Shown here: in pieces, positions 37,996 to 47,128 of the stretch
Layout of the letters: the number at the start of each line of letters is the position of its first letter
How positions within the stretch are numbered: the first letter of the stretch is position 1
Assembly (NCBI RefSeq): GCF_026967935.1
Contig: NZ_JAPVBL010000001.1
Location: 974,082-1,038,081, forward strand
DNA length: 64,000 bases
From: Modestobacter sp. VKM Ac-2982
Lineage (GTDB): Bacteria; Actinomycetota; Actinomycetes; Mycobacteriales; Geodermatophilaceae
Reading direction: 5' to 3'
Made by a program: the position numbers and the translations under genes
The notes under the pieces: model-generated
Databases searched by the model: none
What the model saw: the letters and a program-made list of their open reading frames with translations, nothing else
Told to the model about the DNA's origin: nothing

Positions 37996-38937
37996 TCAGA
38001 TCTCCTGGGCGAAGTTGGCTTCGAGACGGGCGAAGGCGCGCTGGGCCAGCCACAGCAGGACCACACCGATGCCCAGCATCACCAGCAGTCGGGCGCCCAG
38101 CGCGTCCGGGAAGGGCTGATCGGTGCCGGCCACCCAGAGGCCGCGCTGCATGGCCAGGACGGCGGAGGTCACGGGGTTGGCCAGGTACAGGTTCTGCAGG
38201 AACCCGTCGTCGATGGCCGAACGGACCAGCTCCCAGCTGTACACGACGGGGGAGAGCCAGAAGAGCACGGTCAGGCTGATCTCGACCAGGTAGGCCACGT
38301 CGCGCAGGTAGACGTTCACCGCGGAGAGCACCAGGGCGAAGGCCGTGGCGTAGACCAGCAGCACGGCGAGGGCCAGCGGCACGAAGAGCAGTCGGGAACC
38401 GGTCGGTATGGAACCGGTGACGATCAGCGCGACGATCAGCACGATGAACTGGGTCGCGAGGGTGAAGAGGGCCGAGCCGACGACGCTGAGCGGGAAGACC
38501 TCCCGGGGGAGATAGACCTTCTTGATCAGCCCACCGTTGTTGACGATCGACCCGGTCCCTGCAGAGACGACCTCGGCGAAGAACTGCCAGGCGATCAGGC
38601 CGGTGAAAATGTAGATGGCGAACTCGGGGATCGAGCGTTCAGCGCCGAGGAACTTGCCGATTGCGACGTAGTAGACGAGCAGGATCGTGAGGGGCCTGAT
38701 CAGACTCCACAAGAACCCGAGCGTGCTGTCCTTGTACCGGGCCTTTAGCTCCCGGCGGACCAGCAGGACGAGCAGCTCACGGTAGGCGGCGAGGTCCCTG
38801 ACGGACTTGAGTGTGCCCTTGAGGAACCCATGTGCGGGTCCGGCCGACTCCAGCGGCTCCTCGGCAAGGCGCCGCATCCGCTCGTCCGCCGCCGAGCCGG
38901 CGGCGGCCGGACGCAGCTGTTCAGTATCGCTGCTCAT
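37996..38937 (-). CDS. wzm: Polysaccharide ABC exporter permease
   Basis: 313 aa ABC-2 type membrane subunit with six predicted helices. Landmarks are LVRRELKARYKDSTLGFLWS before helix 1, KKVYLPREVFPLSVVGSALF in the middle and LNVYLRDV-like VNVYLRDVAYLVEISLTVLF. Pairs with the ATPase downstream to export a lipid-linked glycan. First gene of the two-gene operon. The upstream 1.2 kb carries no intact gene. Confidence 0.93.
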   Translation of the reverse strand: MSSDTEQLRPAAAGSAADERMRRLAEEPLESAGPAHGFLKGTLKSVRDLAAYRELLVLLVRRELKARYKDSTLGFLWSLIRPLTILLVYYVAIGKFLGAERSIPEFAIYIFTGLIAWQFFAEVVSAGTGSIVNNGGLIKKVYLPREVFPLSVVGSALFTLATQFIVLIVALIVTGSIPTGSRLLFVPLALAVLLVYATAFALVLSAVNVYLRDVAYLVEISLTVLFWLSPVVYSWELVRSAIDDGFLQNLYLANPVTSAVLAMQRGLWVAGTDQPFPDALGARLLVMLGIGVVLLWLAQRAFARLEANFAQEI

Positions 38938-40140
38938 CTCACTCCAACTCCAGACTTAGCACGAGCATTCTGCAGACGTGGTCGGCGTGAGTTCCCGTTG
39001 CTGCGTTCATCCGCTACCGACTCAGAACTCCTGGCGGGGGCCGTGCGGCGTGCGGGCGAGTGAATCGCGGCAGGCCTACCGTCGTCGTCGCTGCCGATGA
39101 CGTACTGGGGCGAGGCCGCATCGGTGACACCGGGTTCGAGGTGAGGACCTGCGCCCACCAGAACTCGGTTCAGCCCCCTTGCAGTCGAGGTCGCCGGTCG
39201 TCTCGTGCCCGCTCTGGGCCGACTGTCGTCTTCGGGGACTGTACGCGTCGAGGGGGTGCGGATCATGTTCATCCCGGTGATCTGCGACCGGTGGCCCGTC
39301 CTGTCCCACGTGTCCCGCGAGCCCCCGCCGGTGGGGCGGTACGTGAGTCGCTCGACGGGGGCAGGTCGCACGGTGCCGTCCGTTGCACCTGGGGACGCGC
39401 GGTCCACGGGGCGGGGACGTGGCCGAGAGAGCTGCGGCCTCGGTGGCGACCGTGCGGCCGACCGCAGCGTCCACGCCCAGGCCCTAGGCGTGGGGTCGGG
39501 CGCAGCGGCCTGAGGGAGCAGCCGTGAGGGCCTCGACCGACGCAGGCCGACCGGCTCAAGTGGGCGGTGGTCCTCCGCCCGCCCCTGGGTGCTGCCGCCA
39601 CTGCTCTAAGGTGGCGCCCTGGACGTGCGGGTGCCTGCGCGGCCGGCGCCGGCGGAAGCCGGTTTCCGGTGGCCGGCCAGCACCACGTCACTCGGTCCCC
39701 GTCTTCCTGTTCCAGCGCCTGGAGGCCCCTCGTCGTGCCGCGGATCGCCGGAGTCGCCGCGGGTAAGGGCGGCGGGCGCTACGTGCGGGTCCGCAGCCCG
39801 TGACGTGGGTGGCGCCTGTGGTCGGTGGGGCGCCGGTCACGGACGGCTTGCCGGACGGTCGGGCCGTCGGCCGCCACCCAGGGCACAGTGCCAGCACGAT
39901 GGCGCTGCGCGGTGGGAGCGTGGCGGCGCTCCCGGCCGCATCGGGTGGGCAACGCTGCTACAACCGGATGTTCGGTGGACAGGTCGCTGGCCCCGTCGAC
40001 ACCGCCGCCCTGCTCGTCTTCCTGTCCGACTCCATCCAGCAGGTCATCGCACCGTTGCTGGCCGGATCGGCCACCGGGTCCACCCTGCATGCCAGGCCGG
40101 CCGGGGCGCCCATCCGTGAACTGACCTAGTCGAGGCCCCG
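38938..40140. other. 1.2-kb region without an intact gene
   Basis: Short open frames exist on both strands, but none has a ribosome-binding site plus a recognisable domain. The plus-strand frame ending at 40129 contains CYNRMFGGQVAGPVDTAALL and LVFLSDSIQQVIAPLLAG, which look protein-like but match no family I know. The segment from about 39600 to 39780 resembles a broken flippase. The exporter promoter must lie near 38940-39060. Confidence 0.45.
39603..39780 (+). pseudogene. Probable remnant of a polysaccharide flippase
   Basis: Read across two frames, the DNA gives VAGQHHVTR, then VFLFQRLEA, then LVVPRIAGVAA. This follows the order of the intact flippase at 31.6 kb (LAGQLLAAVTVTRIPIFLFQ and ESLVIPRIAELA). 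Frame changes lie near 39700 and 39725. No start or end of the gene is recognisable. Based on short motif similarity only. Confidence 0.4.
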
Positions 40141-42345
40141 ATGCTCATGACCGTCCTGCTCGTCGCTGCCGCCTGGGGGCTGCTCGCCCTGCTCGGGCTG
40201 GCGCTCCTGGCGTCGGTGGCCCCCCAGCTCCGGCACGCGCTCCTGCCGGCGGCCCCGTTGGTGGGCGTGACGTTCCTGGTCGCCGCGCTGCACACGACCG
40301 GCCTTTTCCTCTCGGTACGCCGGGGGCTGGTGGTGGTCCTGGTACTGGCGGTGGTCGTCCTGGTCGTCGGCGTCCGTCGCGGTCGGGCTCGTCCGCTCCT
40401 GGACCGGCCCTCGGCGGGGTGGTCGCTCGCAGGGCTGGCGCTGGGGATCCCGTTCGCCCTCGTCGCGTTGGCCCCGAGCGCGATCCTGGACAGCGCGCGC
40501 GTCGTCAGCCCGTCGGCGAACAACGACGCCGTCTGGTACGTCTCGGTCAGCTCGTGGCTGGCGGACCACCCGATCACCGACGTGCCGATGATCCCGGCGG
40601 CGCCGATGGACGTGGCGGACCCGGGCGTCCCCGGCGACGGCCCGGCCGTGTCCGCGCTGACCTTCCCGCTGCGGGTCGGTCAGGAGCTCGTCCAGGCGTC
40701 TTTGAACACCGTGACGGGCACGTCGCCGGTCACCACCTTCACGCCCTGGCTGGCCGTCTGGGTGCTGTTGCTTCCGGGAGGGTGTCTTGCCGCCGCCGCC
40801 CTCCTCCGGCTCGGTCGTGCCGTCGGCGTCCTGTCCGGGGTGGTGATGGCCAGCTCGGTCGTCCTGGTCCAGCAGGTCTACAACCAGAACGCCGCCTCCG
40901 TGCTGGGCATCGCGCTGGCCCCGCTGGTCCTGGCCGGCGTGGTCGCCGCCCTGGAGCGGGACCGGCGCATGCCCGTGCTGCTTGCCGGGCTGTTGTTATC
41001 CGGGCTGGTCGGGACCTACTCCGAGTACGCCCCGTTCGTCGCCCCCGCGCTCGTGGCAGCGTTGCTGCTGCGGCGTTCGGGGCTCGGGGCTGCCGCCGCC
41101 CGGGGGGCTGGCGTGCTGCTGGCGGCCGTCGCGATCGCGCCACTGGCGTGGTACCGCGCGGTGCAGGGTCTGATCGGCGTCCGGGGAGGGGCCGCGGACG
41201 CCTTCCCGTCCCCCTTCCGCGACGCCCCGCTGCATGTCGTGCTGAACAGGCTCGTCGGGGTCGCGCCTGCCGGGGCCGGCGACGAGCGCAGCTGGTTGGC
41301 GGTGCTGCTGGCTGCGTTGGTCGTCGCCGGCGTCCTGCTGGGCATCGTGCTCGGACCACAGCGAGGCCTGTGGCTCGGACTGCTCGGGGCGGCCCTGCCC
41401 TTCATCGTCTGGCTGTCGGTCCAGCGGCTGGGGTACACCCAGCGCAGGGCGGTCGAGATCGTGCTCCCGCTGGTGCTGTTCATCGCGGTGGTGGGGTGGG
41501 TGAGCCTCGTCCGCCGGCTGTCCCGGCGCTCGGTGACGGGCGGGCAGCGGCAGGTCCGGGTGGTGCGGTGGTGGGCCGGGGCCCCGGTCGCGGTCGTCCT
41601 CGCAGCGGCGCTGCTGGGGTCCCTGGTGGTCTTCGCCGGCGTGAACGTGCGCTCGTCCCTGGCCGCTTTCGCCCGGGCCGACCTGGCGCCCCGGCACGTC
41701 GACTCGGACTTCTCCGAAGCGCGGCAGTGGGTGGCCGCCGCGGGAGAGGAGGACGTCTCAGTGCTCGTGCCGTCCTTCTTCGACCAGCAGTGGATGACCT
41801 TGGCGCTCCTGGACGACGAGCAAGTCGAGTACCCGGCGATCCGGCCCGACTACTTCCGGACCGAGTCGTTCTGGAGTGGCGGTGTGGACCGCTACTGGCT
41901 GGTCGGGATCGGCGTCCAGGTGGACGCCGATCCTGCCGTCGTCGTCCACGCCAACGACCGCTTCCGCATGCTGGACCTGAGCCGGGGTGAGGCGGTCATC
42001 GCCGCCCCCTACGGACTGACCGACTGGGACACCGGGCTCTGGGCCGACGGTGGGGCGACCACCGTGAACGCGCAGGCCCAGGCGCTGGTGGTCCGTACCC
42101 CGGGGACCGGCTCGGCGGTGACCCTCACGCTCAGGGCGCCCCTGGGCGAGCCCGTGGACGTGGCGGTAGGCGCTGCAGGCGCGCCCCCGGTCGTCGTCGA
42201 CGACCTGGCGCTCCAGCCGGTCGCGGCGCCGGTGGAACTGCCCGCCGGGACGGCGCCGGTGCTCGTCGACCTCCTCCCCGAGGCGCCGGTCGGCGCAGCG
42301 GGTCCCCAACGGATCGAGATGGCAGGTGTGCAACGTGTCCCGTGA
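40141..42345 (+). CDS. Large multi-pass membrane protein, GT-C glycosyltransferase-like
   Basis: 734 aa. About 12 predicted helices fill residues 1-510 and a soluble extracytoplasmic domain follows. After the second helix pair comes a loop PSANNDAVWYVSVSSWLADH, comparable to the Asp/Glu-bearing first loop of GT-C enzymes that use polyprenyl-linked sugars. Helices include LLAALVVAGVLLGIVLG and IVLPLVLFIAVVGWVSLV. No exact family recognised. Its last 20 bases overlap the following GT4 gene, so the two are coupled. Likely builds or extends an exported glycan. Confidence 0.6.
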   Translation: MLMTVLLVAAAWGLLALLGLALLASVAPQLRHALLPAAPLVGVTFLVAALHTTGLFLSVRRGLVVVLVLAVVVLVVGVRRGRARPLLDRPSAGWSLAGLALGIPFALVALAPSAILDSARVVSPSANNDAVWYVSVSSWLADHPITDVPMIPAAPMDVADPGVPGDGPAVSALTFPLRVGQELVQASLNTVTGTSPVTTFTPWLAVWVLLLPGGCLAAAALLRLGRAVGVLSGVVMASSVVLVQQVYNQNAASVLGIALAPLVLAGVVAALERDRRMPVLLAGLLLSGLVGTYSEYAPFVAPALVAALLLRRSGLGAAAARGAGVLLAAVAIAPLAWYRAVQGLIGVRGGAADAFPSPFRDAPLHVVLNRLVGVAPAGAGDERSWLAVLLAALVVAGVLLGIVLGPQRGLWLGLLGAALPFIVWLSVQRLGYTQRRAVEIVLPLVLFIAVVGWVSLVRRLSRRSVTGGQRQVRVVRWWAGAPVAVVLAAALLGSLVVFAGVNVRSSLAAFARADLAPRHVDSDFSEARQWVAAAGEEDVSVLVPSFFDQQWMTLALLDDEQVEYPAIRPDYFRTESFWSGGVDRYWLVGIGVQVDADPAVVVHANDRFRMLDLSRGEAVIAAPYGLTDWDTGLWADGGATTVNAQAQALVVRTPGTGSAVTLTLRAPLGEPVDVAVGAAGAPPVVVDDLALQPVAAPVELPAGTAPVLVDLLPEAPVGAAGPQRIEMAGVQRVP

Positions 42346-43453
42346 GCACGACGTGGTGATGGCCCTGACCTACTACAGCCCTTACGTGAGTGGCCTCACC
42401 GAGGCGGCGCGGGTGGTCGCCGAGGGGTTGGCGGCGGCCGGTCGCCGCGTCCTCGTGGTGACCACCAGGCACGATCAGGCGCTGCCTGCCGAGGAGTGGG
42501 TCAACGGGGTGCAGGTGCGCCGAACGCCGGTGGTCGCCCGGCTGGGCAAGGGCGTCATCAGCCCCACGTTCCCGCTGGCCGTCGCGGCTGCCGCGCGCCG
42601 TGCCGGGGTGCTCAACCTGCACCTGCCGCTGTTGGAGGCAGGCCCGATCGCGCTGTTGGTCCGAGGCACCCCGGTGGTGCTCACGTACCAGTGCGACGTC
42701 TCGCTGTCCGCTGGCCGGGCCGACCGGCTGCAGGAGTCGGTGATGGACCGGACGGCGCGGCTCGCCATGAGGCGCAGCGCCGTCGTGGTGCCGTCCAGTG
42801 ACGACTACGCCGAGCACTCGCGACTCGCGGGGGCGATGGACGGGAAGTCGCAGGCGATCGCGCCACCGTGTCTGGACCGGGCCGGCGGTCGACCGGCGTT
42901 CCGGGACGGGACGGGGCTCCACGTGGGGTTCGTCGGACGGATCGTCGAGGAGAAGGGCCTGGAGTACCTGGTCGAGGGCTTCCGCCGGCTGACCGACCCG
43001 GCGGCCAGGTTGCTGGTCGCCGGAGACCACACGCGGATCGCGGGGGGCAGCGTCGTCGACCGGGTCCGGCGGGCAGCGGGTGAGGACAACCGGGTGCGCT
43101 TGCTGGGCTTCCTCCCCGACGAGTCGCTCCCGGACTTCTACGCCTCGCTGGACGTGTTCGCGTTGCCGTCGGTCAACAGCTTCGAGGCGTTCGGCATCGT
43201 CCAGGTGGAGGCGATGATGACCGGCGTCCCCGCGCTAGCCAGTGATCTCCCCGGAGTGCGCATCCCCGTGCAGCGGACGGGCTTCGGGATCGTGGTCCCG
43301 CCTCGGGACCCGTCGGCGATCCACCAGGCCCTGGTGGAACTGCAGGGATGGCCTCTCGACCGGGCCGTCGGCGCAGCCGAGACACGTAGTCGGTACGGGG
43401 CGGCCTCATCGATCGAGCAGTACGCGCGGCTGTTCGACACACTGGCGGACTGA
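42326..43453 (+). CDS. Glycosyltransferase family 4
   Basis: About 375 aa, GT-B fold. The N-terminal domain begins VVMALTYYSPYVSGLTEAAR (the donor-side Gly loop region). The C-terminal domain shows GFVGRIVEEKGLEYLVEGFR, LLGFLPDESLPDFYASLDVF and the EX7E catalytic element EAFGIVQVE. Sugar and acceptor cannot be predicted. The GTG start overlaps the membrane protein gene; a second GTG three codons later is equally possible. Confidence 0.85.
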   Translation: MCNVSREHDVVMALTYYSPYVSGLTEAARVVAEGLAAAGRRVLVVTTRHDQALPAEEWVNGVQVRRTPVVARLGKGVISPTFPLAVAAAARRAGVLNLHLPLLEAGPIALLVRGTPVVLTYQCDVSLSAGRADRLQESVMDRTARLAMRRSAVVVPSSDDYAEHSRLAGAMDGKSQAIAPPCLDRAGGRPAFRDGTGLHVGFVGRIVEEKGLEYLVEGFRRLTDPAARLLVAGDHTRIAGGSVVDRVRRAAGEDNRVRLLGFLPDESLPDFYASLDVFALPSVNSFEAFGIVQVEAMMTGVPALASDLPGVRIPVQRTGFGIVVPPRDPSAIHQALVELQGWPLDRAVGAAETRSRYGAASSIEQYARLFDTLAD

Positions 43454-43635
43454 CATACCCGGAGCTCCCCGGCGTGGTGCCAGTGGACGATCGGGTTTAT
43501 CAGGTCTGATGGCGCTGGTCGCAGTGTGTCGTGACCCCGCGCGACGACACGCCCACCATTGGGATCGATGGTCGTCTGCGCGGAACCGGTTTGCTCCGCG
43601 CGCCCCACGCAGGGCCCTCAGACAGTAGGTGGTTG

Positions 43636-45483
43636 GTGAAGGCATCGCTTCGCGACGGCATCCGCCGCCCGGTGCTCAGACGCATCCTGGTTGCATCGGC
43701 CCTCGTCCTGGGTCTGGTGATGTCGGGCCTCCCGATGGCCACCGCCGCGGACGGGGAGCTGACGTTCTCCGGCCGTGGGTACGGTCACGGTCGGGGCATG
43801 GGTCAGTGGGGCGCCTACGGATACGCCGTCGATCTCGGAGCCAACTACCGGGACATCCTCGACCACTTCTACGGCGGGACCTCCCTGGCGGGGGACGTGG
43901 GCAACCCCGCGGTCAGCGTCGAGCTGTTGAGCCTGAGGTCGCGCGAGACGGTGCTGACCGGCCCCGGCCTGGCGATCAACGGGGTGGCCCTGGGGGCCAA
44001 CGCCGTCCGCATCCGCGGCGTGGCCAGCAACACCTTCCAGGTCCTCGTCGGCGACGGTTGCGGAGGTCCGTGGTCGGTGTGGTCCGGTGCCGCCAACGGC
44101 CAGCTCGCCTCCGGGCTCACGGTGACCGGTGAGCTCCGCATGTGCGAACCCGGCCAGGTGCGCGCCTACCGGGGCAACATCGCCGTGCTGGACGGCGGGG
44201 GCTTCCAGACCACCGTCAACACGGTGCTGTTGGACGACTACCTGCGGGGGGTCCTCCCGCGGGAGATGCCGGCCAGCTGGGGCTCGGCAGGCGGCGGGCG
44301 CGGCATGGAGGCGCTGAAGGCCCAGGCGGTCGCCGCCCGGAGCTATGCGCTGGCGTCCCAGTGGCGGGCCTACGCCAAGACCTGTGACACCACGAGCTGC
44401 CAGGTGTACCGAGGTGCCTACGTCCAGCCCTCGGGAGGCGCGGTCTCCTGGCTCGAGGACGGGCGGACCGATGGCGCTGTGGCGGCCACCTCCGGCCAGG
44501 TCCGCCGCTGGCCGAACGGGGGGGTGGTCCGGACGGAGTTCAGTGCGTCCACCGGCGGCCACACCGCCGGGGGGAGCTTCCCGGCGGTGGCGGACCGAGG
44601 CGACGCTACTGCGGCCAACCCCAACCGCTCGTGGACGGTCGCCTTCTCCCGGGCGGACGCCGCAGCGCGGTTGGGACTGGCGTCGATCACCGGCGTCCGG
44701 GTCACCGAGCGCAACGGCCTCGGGGCAGACGGCGGCAGAGCGGTGACCGTGGTCTTCGACACCTCCAGCGGGAGCAGGTCCTTCACCGGCGCCCAGGTGC
44801 GTTCGGCGCTGGGACTCAAGAGCGACTGGTTCTCCGTGGCGTTCGCCCACTCCACCTCGGGCCGTGCCTTCGCCCAGGCGTTGTACTCCGACGTCCTGGG
44901 ACGGCCCGGCGATCCCGGCGGGATCGACAACTGGGCGAGAGCGGTGGACGCCGGCGCGGAGAGGTACGGCGTCGCCCACGGCTTCGCCAGCTCCTCGGAG
45001 CGATACGCCCAGTGGGTGAACACCACCTACGTCCTGGCCCTGCGTCGGGCTCCCGATGGGGGCGGTGCCGAGGCCTGGCTCAACTACCTGCGCGCCGGCG
45101 CGACCCTCAACGACCTCAACGCAGCCGTCTACGGATCGCAGGAAGCGCTGAACACGCTGGGCGGCGGTGAGGTGCAGGGGTGGGTCGACGCGGTCTACCG
45201 ACTGCTGCTCGGGCGGGGCGCGGCGCCCGAAGAGCAGACGTCCTGGGCCCGCGTGGCGGCTCAGGCCGGCCGGAACCCGGTGGTAATGGCGATCTCGCAG
45301 TCGCCGGAGGCCCGCAACCGCCGGCTCGAGGAGTACTACCAGGTGCTGCTCGGACGCGCCCTGGACGACGGCGGCCGGAGCAGCTTCTCCGGCCTGCTCG
45401 CTGGCCGGGGAGACGTCGACGTGGTCGCCCTCCTCGCTGCCAGTCCCGAGTACCGGCAGCGCGCCGAGGCCAGGTTCCCGTGA
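43636..45483 (+). CDS. Secreted SpoIID/LytB-domain protein with four DUF4214 repeats
   Basis: About 615 aa. I choose the GTG that directly opens a signal peptide (RILVASALVLGLVMSGLP, then MATAADG); longer in-frame starts exist upstream and the site has no strong ribosome-binding sequence. Residues 45-400 hold a SpoIID-like domain: GRGYGHGRGMGQWGAYGYA, LDDYLRGVLPREMPASWG, ALKAQAVAARSYAL and FSASTGGHTAGG. SpoIID of Bacillus is a lytic transglycosylase acting on denuded glycan. Four DUF4214 repeats (LYSDVLGRPGDPGGIDNW and on) make up 410-615. Confidence 0.88.
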   Translation: MKASLRDGIRRPVLRRILVASALVLGLVMSGLPMATAADGELTFSGRGYGHGRGMGQWGAYGYAVDLGANYRDILDHFYGGTSLAGDVGNPAVSVELLSLRSRETVLTGPGLAINGVALGANAVRIRGVASNTFQVLVGDGCGGPWSVWSGAANGQLASGLTVTGELRMCEPGQVRAYRGNIAVLDGGGFQTTVNTVLLDDYLRGVLPREMPASWGSAGGGRGMEALKAQAVAARSYALASQWRAYAKTCDTTSCQVYRGAYVQPSGGAVSWLEDGRTDGAVAATSGQVRRWPNGGVVRTEFSASTGGHTAGGSFPAVADRGDATAANPNRSWTVAFSRADAAARLGLASITGVRVTERNGLGADGGRAVTVVFDTSSGSRSFTGAQVRSALGLKSDWFSVAFAHSTSGRAFAQALYSDVLGRPGDPGGIDNWARAVDAGAERYGVAHGFASSSERYAQWVNTTYVLALRRAPDGGGAEAWLNYLRAGATLNDLNAAVYGSQEALNTLGGGEVQGWVDAVYRLLLGRGAAPEEQTSWARVAAQAGRNPVVMAISQSPEARNRRLEEYYQVLLGRALDDGGRSSFSGLLAGRGDVDVVALLAASPEYRQRAEARFP

Positions 45484-45525
45484 CGTGACGTGACGTGACG
45501 TGACGTGACGTGACGTGACGTGACG
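45481..45525 (+). repeat. (TGACG)9 microsatellite starting with the stop codon
   Basis: Nine perfect copies of the pentamer. The first TGA is the stop of the SpoIID-like gene. Because the period is five, TGA recurs in all three frames within 15 bases, so any readthrough or frameshifted ribosome is stopped. Confidence 0.97.
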
Positions 45526-45543
45526 TCGTGCCGCGGCCGGCCG

Positions 45544-45585
45544 CAGCGCCCGGCGTCCTGACCTCGGTCGGGACGCCGGGCGCTG
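45544..45585. terminator. 15-bp perfect hairpin between converging SpoIID-like and GT4 genes
   Basis: CAGCGCCCGGCGTCC and its exact complement are separated by a 12-nt loop, lying between two converging stop codons. No T-tract. Position and symmetry suggest a bidirectional terminator. Confidence 0.75.
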
Positions 45586-45598
45586 TGGCCGGTGTGGG

Positions 45599-47128
45599 TC
45601 AGGACGTCGGCGCCGGCCCTGCCGTCAACGTCGTCCACGTCCGGGCGGCGTAGTCGTCCCAGCTGGACGCCGGCCGGCGTCGGGCCTGCTCGGACAGCCG
45701 GGCGTGCTCGGCCTCGTCGATGAGGACGGTGCGGAGGGCGGCCGCGATGCTGTGGTCGTCGCGTGGGTCAACCAGGAGCGCGCCGCCGTCCTGGGCGATC
45801 TCGGCCATCGCGCCGTACCCCGAGGTGATCACGGGGGTGCCGCAGGCCAGGGACTCCGCCACCGGCAGGCCGAACCCCTCGTTGAGCGACGGGAACACGG
45901 TGCACCGCGCCACCCGGTAGGCCGCCCAGAGCTCCCGGTCGGTCATCGTCGTGACCGTCTCGACCGGGCGGTTGCGCCCTCGAGCGTCCTCGAGCGCCTG
46001 CTGGAAACGTTCGTCGTTCCAGGAACGTCCGCCGACCAGCACCAGGGTGAAGGGCACACCCTCACGCCACAGCAGTTCAGCCGCATGCAGCAGGGCGAGG
46101 TGGTTCTTCCGGGGTTCGTGGCTGCCGACGCAGAGCACCATGGGCACGCCCGGGACGACGTGACGGGCGTGGATGGCCGCCAGGTCCTCGGGGGTGGTGG
46201 CGGGCACCTCCGCGGGGAGCAGGTCGGCCGTGATCGCCGGACCCGTGCGCCCGGTCGAGGCGAGCATGGCCCGCCACCCCCGGTACTCCACCGCTGCGGC
46301 TTCTGAGATCGTCGACACCTGGTCCATGTGCCGGACAGCCGCCAGATTGTGGGCGAAGGCCTCGCCCACACCGAGAGCGGTCGTCTCCGCGGTCGTGACG
46401 GGCACGCAGTCGAACCCGATGACACCGGTCCGCGACCTGGCGAACTGGGCGATGGCGGCGATCCGCTCGTTGCGGTCCCGCTCAGGCGACAGCTCCGGCA
46501 GGAGATAGGTCGACCGCCAGGGCACGAGGACCACCTCCGGCGGCCCCGCGGCTGGGACCTCGCCTTCGCCGGTCAGCGCCTTCGTCCGCTCGGCACCCTC
46601 CAGCGGACGGAGCTGACGGTAGTCGGGACTCCAGGCGACGAGGGTCACCTCGTGGTCCCGCGCCCACCGGCGGGTGGTCTCCCTCGCCACCCGCTGGATG
46701 CCCGTCGCGAGCCCGGCCCGGGCGGTGTGCTCCAGGTCGACGAGGACCGTGTCCGTCACGACGCGCACCTCCGGCCAGTGCTGGCCGAGGACCCAGTTCC
46801 GCACCGTCCGGACCGGGGTGCTGCCGAAGGCGGCCGCGACGCCGTCCAGGCGGATCGCCCGGGTCGTCCGGGTGACGGTCGTCGGCGTCGTGAGCTCGCC
46901 GTCCAGGACCGAGGTCGCCAACCAGACCGACGACGGGTCGGCGTCAGCGAGCAGCTCCTCGAAGGCGGCGATCAGCTCCGACCGCCGCTGCGGTGCCGAC
47001 CCGGACAGCGTCGACACGACCGTCGACAGCCGGGCGAGCAGGGTGGCTCGCTCTCTCGGCGAGGCCGCGTTCAGCCGGCCGGACAAGGAGATGGCGGGTG
47101 CAACCCGGGTGGACATACGCCTGCTCAT
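45599..47128 (-). CDS. Long GT4 glycosyltransferase, cassette 1, type A
   Basis: About 509 aa. Residues 1-230 form an N-terminal region found in all four long GTs of this locus, with VLVDLEHTARAGLATGIQRV followed by ARETTRRWARD. Then comes the acceptor domain (SRTGVIGFDCVPVTTAETTA) and a GT4 donor domain (VGSHEPRKNHLALLHAAELL, VLVGGRSWNDERFQQAL) with EX7E in NEGFGLPVAESLACG. ATGA overlap with the preceding GT gene; last gene of its operon. Its closest relative in the window is the type A gene of cassette 2. Substrate unknown. Confidence 0.85.
   Translation of the reverse strand: MSRRMSTRVAPAISLSGRLNAASPRERATLLARLSTVVSTLSGSAPQRRSELIAAFEELLADADPSSVWLATSVLDGELTTPTTVTRTTRAIRLDGVAAAFGSTPVRTVRNWVLGQHWPEVRVVTDTVLVDLEHTARAGLATGIQRVARETTRRWARDHEVTLVAWSPDYRQLRPLEGAERTKALTGEGEVPAAGPPEVVLVPWRSTYLLPELSPERDRNERIAAIAQFARSRTGVIGFDCVPVTTAETTALGVGEAFAHNLAAVRHMDQVSTISEAAAVEYRGWRAMLASTGRTGPAITADLLPAEVPATTPEDLAAIHARHVVPGVPMVLCVGSHEPRKNHLALLHAAELLWREGVPFTLVLVGGRSWNDERFQQALEDARGRNRPVETVTTMTDRELWAAYRVARCTVFPSLNEGFGLPVAESLACGTPVITSGYGAMAEIAQDGGALLVDPRDDHSIAAALRTVLIDEAEHARLSEQARRRPASSWDDYAARTWTTLTAGPAPTS

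Noticed and set aside
39800-40129. 109-codon ORF just before the GT-C-like gene
   Set aside because: The first half is low-complexity and no start signal is seen; the second half looks protein-like but matches nothing I know, so I did not call a gene.
45481-45525. Possible CRISPR or origin iterons in the TGACG tract
   Set aside because: The repeats are contiguous pentamers without spacers or DnaA-box-like sequence; a simple microsatellite.
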